A stretch of 6,314 bases of DNA from Flavobacteriaceae bacterium (GTDB lineage: Bacteria > Bacteroidota > Bacteroidia > Flavobacteriales > Flavobacteriaceae), in assembly GCA_023141985.1 (NCBI GenBank), contig JAGLKH010000143.1, positions 1 to 6,314 of the forward strand, given 5' to 3'. The notes beneath the pieces were generated by a model, which searched no databases, was not told the origin of the DNA, and saw only the letters and a program-made list of their open reading frames with translations. Numbering within the stretch: position 1 is the stretch's first letter; every line of letters starts with the position of its first letter. Made by a program: the position numbers and the translations under genes. Of this stretch, positions 1 to 5,567 are shown piece by piece.

Positions 1-18
1 CCTTCGCAGGAATGACAA
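1..18. repeat. Right end of a palindromic interspersed repeat, cut by the window edge
   Basis: The first 18 bases read CCTTCGCAGGAATGACAA and end immediately before the apbE stop codon (TGA on the minus strand, bases 19-21). The AATGACAA end is identical to the right ends of the two complete palindromic elements at 2526-2587 and 4160-4249, so this is probably the right arm of a third element whose left arm lies outside the window. Its position directly downstream of apbE suits a hairpin that ends or stabilises the apbE transcript, but only one arm is visible. Confidence 0.5.
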
Positions 19-1011
19 TCACAAGATTACCTCTTCAGGAAACCCATTAATAGAAAGTGTTTCCAATTCCTTTTTATCATTTTCAAAAATCAAAAATACC
101 TTTAGTTCAGGATGATCATTTAAAAAGGCTTTTACGTTTTCAATTCCCATCGCTTTAAATGCCGTAGCATAAGCATCAGCAGTCATACAGTCTTTTGCAA
201 TTACTGATATACTTAACAAATTGGTTTTACTTGGGTAACCCGTTTTTGCATTAATAATATGAGAATATCTATTGCCTTGTTCATCAATTTTAAACTTGCG
301 ATATGTTCCAGAAGTTGCCATGGCTTCATTATGTAATGAGATTTCTTTATCATGTGATTCTTTACCTTCAAAATTAGGGTTTTGAATACCTACACGCCAT
401 GATTTGTTTTTTTCAATGTTTTTGCCTTTTACTCGAATTTCTCCTCCTATAAAAACAAAATAATTATTTATGTTTTTACTTTCTAAAAATTCTGCAATAA
501 CATCTACACCATAACCTTTTGCGATAGCATTAAAATCTATAAAAGTTCCTTTAGGTTTAAGAATTGAGTTACAAATTTGGCTTACTTTATCAAAGCCAAC
601 AAACTGCAATAAGCTATCAACTTTTAAGCTGTCTAAACGTTCTATTTTCCCTTCAGGGCCAAAATCCCAGGCATTGACCAAAACTCCAATAGTTGGGTCG
701 AAAGCGCCATTGGTTTCCTTATAAATTGCTTGCGATGCTTCTAAAACTTTTACAAAATGTTTATCTACTTCTACTGCTTCATTCCTATTTAGTTTTGAAA
801 TATCTGAATTGATTTGATAGGTCGACATCGATTTATTAATGACATAAAACAAACTGTCAAACTGGGTTTCGAAATTGTGATTGGCTTTAGAATAATACTT
901 CACTGAATATGATGTCCCAAAAACTGATCCAGAAATTTTAATGTTTTTAGGTTCTTGATTGCAGGAAACTATTAATAATGCAATGATTATGAATGCTATT
1001 TTCTTTTTCAT
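19..1011 (-). CDS. apbE: FAD:protein FMN transferase (ApbE family), lipoprotein
   Basis: A 330-aa ApbE/Ftp-family enzyme. The family cleaves FAD in a Mg2+-dependent reaction and links the FMN part through phosphoester to a threonine of target proteins, classically NqrB and NqrC or their Rnf counterparts. Residues 1-17 form a lipoprotein signal (MKKK, hydrophobic stretch, lipobox LIVSC with Cys17), so the enzyme should act in the periplasm on a lipid anchor. Family motifs appear in order: SMSTY (61-65), DPTIG (105-109) with AWDFG (114-118), the D-x-x-AIAKGYGVD segment (159-170), GGEIRVKG (189-196), ATSGTYRKF (232-240), HIINAKTGYP (251-260) and MTADAYATA (276-284). In the last, Asp279 and Thr283 are the likely metal ligands. 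Length is normal for the family. It faces the same way as nqrEF but is separated from them by 3.2 kb of oppositely oriented genes. A TATGTTTG box lies 35 bases upstream. Confidence 0.96.
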   Translation of the reverse strand: MKKKIAFIIIALLIVSCNQEPKNIKISGSVFGTSYSVKYYSKANHNFETQFDSLFYVINKSMSTYQINSDISKLNRNEAVEVDKHFVKVLEASQAIYKETNGAFDPTIGVLVNAWDFGPEGKIERLDSLKVDSLLQFVGFDKVSQICNSILKPKGTFIDFNAIAKGYGVDVIAEFLESKNINNYFVFIGGEIRVKGKNIEKNKSWRVGIQNPNFEGKESHDKEISLHNEAMATSGTYRKFKIDEQGNRYSHIINAKTGYPSKTNLLSISVIAKDCMTADAYATAFKAMGIENVKAFLNDHPELKVFLIFENDKKELETLSINGFPEEVIL

Positions 1012-1045
1012 TTATTATTGTTCTATAAGTACCTTATTCAGTTTA

Positions 1046-1053
1046 CAAACATA
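1046..1053 (-). promoter_or_regulatory. Candidate Bacteroidota -7 promoter element for apbE
   Basis: On the minus strand these bases read TATGTTTG, a full match to the TAnnTTTG -7 element of the Bacteroidota primary sigma factor, and they end 35 bases upstream of the apbE ATG. No convincing TTTG -33 element appears about 19 bases further upstream; the nearest TTTG (1087-1090) is too far away. The box would give apbE its own transcript, which it would need given the opposing genes between it and nqrF. Eight-base matches occur by chance in AT-rich DNA, so this is tentative. Confidence 0.35.
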
Positions 1054-1205
1054 CGATAAACTTAAATTAATACTATTAACATTTAACAAAGTGGATTCCA
1101 AATGTTATTGGAAAACGAAGGTGTTTTAAAAATTTGTTTAACTTTAAATGCTATAATCAACCAAAACTACTCCAATAACTTCATCTGCTTATAACTGTAA
1201 GCTCA

Positions 1206-1928
1206 ATGATAAAATTCTTTCGTCCCATACGTCAAAACCTAATTATGAAAAACAAAACATCCAAATATTTTAAATATGCCATTGGCGAAATTGTACTCGT
1301 GGTTATTGGTATTTTGATAGCTTTACAAATTAATAATTGGAATGAAAATAGAAAAAATGCTGTTAAAGAAACACAGTTATTAATGAGCTTTAAAAAGGAT
1401 CTTGAAGAGAATATCATTGAACTTGAACGAGTAATTAAAAAATCTAAAAACACAAGTAGTAAAGCCGATTCCATATTAATGTTGCAAAAAAAAGAAATTG
1501 AAGATGTTACGCTTCCTAAATTGTTAAACCTTATTATGGATGCAACTGGATTTACCATATATAGTACACATGAAGGTACTGTTCAAGATATTTTGGGATC
1601 TGGAAACCTTGACATAATCAAAAATGATAGTATTAGGTTAGCTATTGGTTCATGGGAAGCTAATCTTAAAACTATTAAAGAATGGGAAAAAATGGAAAAA
1701 AAATCGGTAGACGATTATGACAATTACTTACAATTACATCTTGATCTTTATAAAGACGATTCATTAACCATATTAACAGCAAAAAGCAAGGAAATATTGC
1801 TTAATGATAGAGAGTTTTTAAATCTTCTATCTAACCGTAAATATTTACCAAAATCTTTAAATGAGCTTTATAAATATGAGCTTCCTAGATTGCAGAATCT
1901 TAAAAAACTAATTGAGACACAACGATGA
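1206..1928 (+). CDS. DUF6090 family membrane-anchored protein, copy 1
   Basis: A 240-aa protein of a flavobacterial family known as DUF6090, with no established function. Residues 1-23 are cationic (MIKFFRPIRQ, then KNKTSKYFK). Residues 24-42 form one membrane helix beginning YAIGEIVLVVIGILIAL. The QINNWNENRK segment (41-50) follows, then a charged, mostly helical body. GSGNLDIIKND (131-141) matches a motif also seen in copies 3 and 4 and is the only clear similarity between their bodies. Start: ATG at 1206 keeps the MIKFFR opening shared by every copy; a second ATG at codon 14 is possible, since no clear Shine-Dalgarno sequence decides it. It is first in the cluster, after a 194-bp divergent gap from apbE, and its stop overlaps the start of the next gene by 4 bases (ATGA). 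The family call rests on remembered family sequence, not a search. Confidence 0.85.
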   Translation: MIKFFRPIRQNLIMKNKTSKYFKYAIGEIVLVVIGILIALQINNWNENRKNAVKETQLLMSFKKDLEENIIELERVIKKSKNTSSKADSILMLQKKEIEDVTLPKLLNLIMDATGFTIYSTHEGTVQDILGSGNLDIIKNDSIRLAIGSWEANLKTIKEWEKMEKKSVDDYDNYLQLHLDLYKDDSLTILTAKSKEILLNDREFLNLLSNRKYLPKSLNELYKYELPRLQNLKKLIETQR

Positions 1929-2260
1929 TCAAATTCTTTCGTAAAATACGATACGACCTTATGGAACAAAACAAAACAGGAAAATACCTAAAATATGCTA
2001 TTGGTGAAATTGTGCTTGTGGTTATTGGTATACTCATTGCTTTAAGCATTAACAATTGGAATGAACAACGTAAAGATCTGAAAACAGTTAGCAGACTTTT
2101 CCAGAATTTAGAGTCTAGTTTAAAAACCGATTCTTTAGCATTATCAGACATCATTTTCAGAAGCCATAATAGTTTAACAAAAATGAAGATAGTCCTTAGT
2201 GAGTCTTCCGAACACATACTACAGGAATATGATAAACGAAAACAACTTATTAGTCAATAA
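1925..2260 (+). CDS. Short DUF6090 family protein, copy 2 (probably truncated)
   Basis: A 111-aa protein with the full conserved DUF6090 head: MIKFFRKIR, NKTGKYLKYAIGEI, membrane helix at about 24-40, then INNWNEQRK. Only about 60 residues follow it, against about 190-210 in the neighbouring copies. The SGN/SGK motif near residue 131 of the others is missing, and nothing like a DUF6090 body follows the stop in any frame before the next gene. This suggests an internal or 3' deletion, or a naturally short membrane-anchor version. The ATG overlaps the stop of copy 1 in an ATGA arrangement, which implies translational coupling and supports the start. The intact reading frame and conserved head suggest it is still translated. 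It could be a non-functional remnant that has not yet decayed. Confidence 0.7.
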   Translation: MIKFFRKIRYDLMEQNKTGKYLKYAIGEIVLVVIGILIALSINNWNEQRKDLKTVSRLFQNLESSLKTDSLALSDIIFRSHNSLTKMKIVLSESSEHILQEYDKRKQLISQ

Positions 2261-2288
2261 AAAATCGAATCTTTAAAAAATTAAAAAC

Positions 2289-2480
2289 ATGGGAATATTT
2301 TGGGATTTATTACAACAAGAAGAATTAGACAAACAGCAAAAACAAGCCAATAGTTTAGAAGATCGTGTTAAGCAATTAGAAACTGAACTTGACAATACCA
2401 GAGCTTTACTTAAAAAAACATTAGTAGCTCTAGAAACACACTTATCTAAAGACATAGATGGTGATGGTAAAACAGGATAA
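2289..2480 (+). CDS. Small coiled-coil protein with C-terminal DxDxDG loop
   Basis: A 63-aa hydrophilic protein with no signal peptide or membrane helix, probably cytoplasmic. After an aromatic, amphipathic start (MGIFWDLLQQ), residues about 11-52 are a run of E, K, Q, L and R with heptad-like leucines (LEDRVKQLETELDNTRALL), typical of a short parallel coiled coil. The C-terminus, DIDGDGKTG (55-63), has the Asp spacing of a calcium-binding DxDxDG loop but lacks the flanking helix of a complete EF-hand, so metal binding is only a possibility. It begins 28 bases after copy 2 and runs the same way, so it is probably cotranscribed. I believe similar small proteins occur in other Flavobacteriia, but I cannot name a function. 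The heptad pattern and clean stop argue for a real gene despite its size. Confidence 0.7.
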   Translation: MGIFWDLLQQEELDKQQKQANSLEDRVKQLETELDNTRALLKKTLVALETHLSKDIDGDGKTG

Positions 2481-2496
2481 TTTATAACATTAAACT

Positions 2497-2595
2497 ATGC
2501 GTGAATTATTTAGCAAAATCCAATCTGTCATGTCGAATGTACATGAGACATCTCATAATGAGATTTCTCTCTTCGTTCGAAATGACAAAATATAA
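2497..2595 (+). other. 32-codon leader-like ORF running through a palindromic repeat
   Basis: An ATG at 2497 opens a 32-codon frame starting MRELFSKIQSVMSN and ending TAA six bases before copy 3. Its first half weakly resembles the DUF6090 start (MIKFFRKIR), and its second half is read entirely from the palindromic repeat at 2526-2587. The same arrangement appears at 4132-4200, where the peptide starts MIKFFRKIQIVIAN. It may be a relic of a DUF6090 gene start cut off by the repeat, or simply sequence carried with the repeat. Expression as a peptide is unsupported. Confidence 0.3.
2526..2587. repeat. Palindromic interspersed repeat, 62 bp
   Basis: The ends are inverted: TGTCATGTCGAA (2526-2537) pairs with TTCGAAATGACA (2576-2587), with 11 of 12 positions matching. 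Inside, 2545-2556 (GAGACATCTCAT) pairs with 2558-2569 (ATGAGATTTCTC), again 11 of 12. The whole element could form a long interrupted hairpin or cruciform. Its ends resemble those of the element at 4160-4249 and the fragment at 1-18. It has no coding capacity for a transposase, so it is a REP- or MITE-like unit. It lies between the coiled-coil gene and copy 3, where it might attenuate or process the transcript. Confidence 0.75.
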
Positions 2596-2600
2596 AATCT

Positions 2601-3380
2601 ATGATAAAATTCTTTCGTAAAATTCGTCAAAATTTAATAATGGAAAATAAAACATCCAAATACCTTAAATACGCTATTGGTGAGATATTGCTTGTAGTAA
2701 TTGGCATTCTCATAGCATTACAAATCAATAATTGGAATGAAGAACGCAAAAATCGTATTTTAGAAGCCGACTACTATTGTCAATTTTTAGAAGATATAAA
2801 TCAGGACGCTTTAGAAATTAAAAAACAACTTGATATTAATGAACTCCGTATCAAGAACAGCAATAAATTTATTTCTTTAATGCAGCAGTCCAGTTTTACC
2901 CAATTCGATGTTATACAAGCTATGTTAGGTGCAATTTCTAAAACCACTTTTACTTTTCAGCCAAGTAAAGCTGCTTTTGAAGATTTAAAATCTAGTGGGA
3001 ATTTAGGATTGCTTAAAGATATAACTATAAAAAATAAATTAATAGCCTATTACACTACCCTTGAAGGTTTAATTGACGTTATTGACGCCAATTCGGACAG
3101 TAGTATTAATGCCTTTTTTAATTATGAAAAAGATTTTAGTGAAATTGGATGGCAATACCTTCCATTTGTAAATACAGAAATTGATACAAGTCAAGTAGAC
3201 ATAAAGGCTCTCACGCCAATTGATTACCCATCAAAAGAATTAAAAAAACAATTATTGAGCGATGCAGTGATGTTTTTAGGAACTTCTTCTAGAAAAAAAG
3301 ATTTGTATTTAACTATTGCCAATGAAATTAACATCATGCAAAATATTTTAAGTAATAAATGCAATTCTAAAAATGATTAA
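2601..3380 (+). CDS. DUF6090 family membrane-anchored protein, copy 3
   Basis: A 259-aa DUF6090-family protein, the longest copy here. Residues 1-23 carry the cationic head (MIKFFRKIRQNLIMENKTSK), 24-42 the single membrane helix, and 41-50 QINNWNEERK. The body is mainly helical and ends in a polar tail. SSGNLGLLKD (131-140) is the clearest version of the motif shared with copies 1 and 4, followed by KNKLIAYYTTLEGLI. With one N-terminal helix, the body is probably on one side of the inner membrane; by the positive-inside rule (K/R-rich head) that would be the periplasm. The start is the first in-frame ATG, 13 bases after the palindromic repeat, with no obvious Shine-Dalgarno sequence or TAnnTTTG promoter. 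The first 18 bases are identical to those of copy 1. The 3' end overlaps copy 4 by 8 bases. Function is unknown. Confidence 0.85.
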   Translation: MIKFFRKIRQNLIMENKTSKYLKYAIGEILLVVIGILIALQINNWNEERKNRILEADYYCQFLEDINQDALEIKKQLDINELRIKNSNKFISLMQQSSFTQFDVIQAMLGAISKTTFTFQPSKAAFEDLKSSGNLGLLKDITIKNKLIAYYTTLEGLIDVIDANSDSSINAFFNYEKDFSEIGWQYLPFVNTEIDTSQVDIKALTPIDYPSKELKKQLLSDAVMFLGTSSRKKDLYLTIANEINIMQNILSNKCNSKND

Positions 3381-4128
3381 ATTTTTTAGACATATTCGTA
3401 AATCACATCTCATGGAAAACAAAACAAGCAAATACCTTAAATATGCCATTGGTGAAATAGTACTTTTGGTAATTGGAATTCTTATTGCATTACAGATTAA
3501 TAATTGGAATCAAAGCAACATATTAAAAATTGAAGAGGTAAAATCTCTTAAAAGCTTACATTCGGAGTTTCAGGAAAATCTTCAAAAATTTGATAATATA
3601 CATGCACTTCAATTAGACAGAAATGATGCCATAAACCGGATTCTATTTTCAGATGTCTCCAATTATCCACTTAGTAGTTTAGATTCATTGTATCTAAAGG
3701 CAAATTTTAGTTGGACATACAACCCATCTTTCGGTATTTATAATACGTTGATAAATTCAGGGAAAATTCAACTTATCGCTAATGATTCTTTAAAAAATAG
3801 AATTTCACAATTTAAAGAATTGGTTAACGATTATTTAGAAGATGAGATTTTTATTATGAATTTTGTATCACAGTTTTCAATGGAACACTTCGTAGATGAT
3901 GAGACAATGCTTGTTGAAACAAAATTCGGTTTAAGATTAAGAACCGAAATCGAAACTTTACATGATAAGGATAACTATTTAAATGAATTCAAATCACCTA
4001 AATATAGAAACCGATTATCAATAGTACTCCTTAATGGAAAACCATTGATATCTGTAGGCATTGCATTAAGAAAAGAAATGGTGTCTTTAATTGAAATGAT
4101 TGAATCTGAAATTGATAAATTAAACTAA
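3373..4128 (+). CDS. DUF6090 family membrane-anchored protein, copy 4
   Basis: A 251-aa DUF6090-family protein and the last full copy in the array. The head is conserved (MIKFFRHIRKSHLMENKTSK), the membrane helix spans about 24-40 (YAIGEIVLLVIGILIAL), and QINNWNQSN follows; this copy lacks the E-x-R-K sequence that ends the head block in the others. The body differs from the other copies except for NSGKIQLIAND (128-138), which aligns with the SGNL motifs of copies 1 and 3. The C-terminus (LIEMIESEIDKLN) is an amphipathic helix. The start lies 8 bases inside the 3' end of copy 3, so translation is probably coupled. It converges on nqrF with 127 bases between the stop codons, a gap that holds a gene stub and a palindromic repeat. 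Function is unknown; periplasmic placement of the body is inferred from charge distribution. Confidence 0.85.
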   Translation: MIKFFRHIRKSHLMENKTSKYLKYAIGEIVLLVIGILIALQINNWNQSNILKIEEVKSLKSLHSEFQENLQKFDNIHALQLDRNDAINRILFSDVSNYPLSSLDSLYLKANFSWTYNPSFGIYNTLINSGKIQLIANDSLKNRISQFKELVNDYLEDEIFIMNFVSQFSMEHFVDDETMLVETKFGLRLRTEIETLHDKDNYLNEFKSPKYRNRLSIVLLNGKPLISVGIALRKEMVSLIEMIESEIDKLN

Positions 4129-4131
4129 TGC

Positions 4132-4200
4132 ATGATTAAATTTTTTAGAAAAATCCAAATTGTCATTGCGAACATAGTGAAGCAATCTGTTTCTTTTTAA
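4132..4200 (+). pseudogene. Stub of a fifth DUF6090 gene, fused to a palindromic repeat
   Basis: Three bases after copy 4 stops, an ATG begins MIKFFRKI. Its first 18 bases are identical to the start of copy 4. After about eight codons the frame enters the palindromic repeat (4160-4249), continues as QIVIANIVKQSVSF and stops at 4198-4200. No membrane helix or body follows. It therefore looks like the 5' remnant of a fifth array member whose remainder was lost or replaced at the repeat. A 22-residue product is unlikely to have the family function. Confidence 0.65.
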
Positions 4201-4249
4201 TGAGATTACCAAGTCTCCCGATAGCTATCGGGATTCCTCGTAATGACAA
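4160..4249. repeat. Palindromic interspersed repeat, 90 bp, between convergent units
   Basis: The outer arms TTGTCATTGCGA (4160-4171) and TCGTAATGACAA (4238-4249) are inverted with one mismatch, which would be a G-U pair in RNA. Inside is an 18-base perfect palindrome, TCCCGATAGCTATCGGGA (4216-4233). The element fills the gap between the end of the DUF6090 array and the end of nqrF, so it may act as a transcription stop or RNA-stabilising hairpin for both strands. There is no poly-T tract typical of a simple intrinsic terminator. Short palindromes of this kind are common in flavobacterial genomes. Confidence 0.75.
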
Positions 4250-4255
4250 CAGTGT

Positions 4256-5566
4256 CTAGCCTCCAAAGTCATCAAATCGAATATTCTCGTCTGGAAGACC
4301 AAAGTCTTCTCCCATTTTCTGTACAGCTTTGTTCATTAATGGAGGCCCGCAAAAATATAATTCAATATCTTCCGGAGATTCGTGTTTTGATAAGTATTCA
4401 TCAATTACAGCTTGATGTACAAAGCCTTTAAATCCGTCTCCTTCAGGATCGTTAACATCTTTTTTATCGACCCAATTATCTTCAGGTGCAGGTTCGGATA
4501 ACACCAAATAGAATTTAAAATTAGGAAAGTCTTTCTCCAATTTGTAGAAGTGATCCAAATAAAATAACTCGCGTTTAGAACGCCCACCATACCAATAACT
4601 TACTTTACGGCCTGTTTTCAGGGTTCTGAATAAATGATATAAATGTGAACGCATTGGTGCCATACCGGCGCCACCACCAACATATAACATTTCGGAATCC
4701 GAATCGTTGATAAAAAATTCTCCATAAGGTCCAGAAATAGTGACTTTATCGCCTACTTTTCGTGAAAAAATATATGATGATGCAATTCCGGGATTTACCT
4801 CCATCCATCCACCAATTGAGCGATCAAAAGGTGGTGTTGCAATACGGACATTTAACATAATTTCTTTTCCTTCGGCAGGATAAGAAGCCATAGAGTAAGC
4901 TCTTTCTACAGTTTCAGGATTTTTCATTACTAAAGGCCAAAGTTTAAATTTATCCCATTCTTCCTGAAATTTATCTGGGGTTTCATGCTCTTCAGGATGT
5001 GCCGTAATATCAATATCAGCAAATTTAACTTCACATTCAGGAATTTCAATTTGTATATATCCTCCAGCTTTATAACCCATTTCTTCTGGGATTTCTACCA
5101 CGAACTCTTTAATAAAAGAGGCCACATTATAATTACGAACAACAGTAGCTTCCCATTTTTTAATTCCGAAAACTTCTTCCGGAATTGTAATTTCCATGTC
5201 TTGCTTTACTTTAACCTGACATGCTAAACGTGCACCATGTTGTAATTCTTTTCTTGTAAAATGAGGTGTTTCTGTTGGTAAAGCTTCTCCTCCTCCTTCT
5301 AACACATGACATTCGCATTGAATACATGTTCCTCCACCACCACAAGCAGACGGTAAAAATATTTTTTGAGCACTTAATGTAGTTAACAAGCTATCTCCTG
5401 AGGCGACTTTAATTTCTCTTTCGCTATTAATTTTAATAGTTACAGGACCAGAAGGTGATAACTTTTGTTTTATAAATAACAACAATCCTACTAATGCTAA
5501 TGTTATGATCAAAAATGAAACAACTGTTACTATAACTGTTCCAAATGTACTTGCTAATACTATCAT
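4256..5566 (-). CDS. nqrF: Na+-translocating NADH:quinone reductase subunit F
   Basis: A 436-aa NqrF, the electron entry subunit of Na+-NQR. It oxidises NADH and passes electrons via FAD and a [2Fe-2S] cluster into the membrane complex. Residues about 10-32 are the single N-terminal membrane helix. The ferredoxin domain has Cys75, Cys81, Cys84 and Cys116 (C-x5-C-x2-C ... C). The FAD domain carries RAYSMAS (222-228) and ISGPYGEF (277-284). The NAD(H) domain has GGGAGMAPMRSH (297-308), WYGGRS (325-330) and YFCGPP (404-409). The C-terminus ENIRFDDFGG includes the family's conserved terminal aromatic residue (Phe434). All cofactor residues are present, so it should be active. Domain spacing and length fit; the family is usually slightly above 400 aa. 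It starts one base after the nqrE stop, which implies coupled translation, and is the last nqr gene here. Its stop lies 6 bases from a palindromic repeat. Confidence 0.98.
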   Translation of the reverse strand: MIVLASTFGTVIVTVVSFLIITLALVGLLLFIKQKLSPSGPVTIKINSEREIKVASGDSLLTTLSAQKIFLPSACGGGGTCIQCECHVLEGGGEALPTETPHFTRKELQHGARLACQVKVKQDMEITIPEEVFGIKKWEATVVRNYNVASFIKEFVVEIPEEMGYKAGGYIQIEIPECEVKFADIDITAHPEEHETPDKFQEEWDKFKLWPLVMKNPETVERAYSMASYPAEGKEIMLNVRIATPPFDRSIGGWMEVNPGIASSYIFSRKVGDKVTISGPYGEFFINDSDSEMLYVGGGAGMAPMRSHLYHLFRTLKTGRKVSYWYGGRSKRELFYLDHFYKLEKDFPNFKFYLVLSEPAPEDNWVDKKDVNDPEGDGFKGFVHQAVIDEYLSKHESPEDIELYFCGPPLMNKAVQKMGEDFGLPDENIRFDDFGG

Positions 5567-5567
5567 C

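Noticed and set aside
1108..1136. Possible promoter for the DUF6090 array: TTG at 1108-1110 and AAAATTTG at 1129-1136
   Set aside because: The -7 box misses the key T of TAnnTTTG and the region is AT-rich, so the match is too weak to list as a feature. The array promoter is probably somewhere in 1012-1205.
1232..1558. Minus-strand frame opposite DUF6090 copy 1, with a similar frame opposite copy 2 (1900-2217)
   Set aside because: Both are antisense to the conserved heads. Their mutual similarity simply mirrors the paralogous DUF6090 sequence on the other strand.
2451..2477. DIDGDGKTG as a true EF-hand
   Set aside because: Only half of the loop is present and the protein ends before an exiting helix, so it is described as loop-like, not as an EF-hand domain.
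2526..4249. Palindromes as integron attC sites, making the genes between them cassettes
   Set aside because: The palindromes lack recognisable attC core sites, there is no integrase in view, and genes 1-2 and 3-4 overlap with no recombination site between them.
1206..4249. CRISPR array or phage defence cassette
   Set aside because: There are no regularly spaced short repeats with spacers, and no nuclease, helicase, protease or NTPase motif in any of the array proteins.
4243..4431. Short plus-strand frame opposite the 3' end of nqrF
   Set aside because: It starts in the palindromic repeat and runs antisense through conserved nqrF codons. There is no protein-like pattern.
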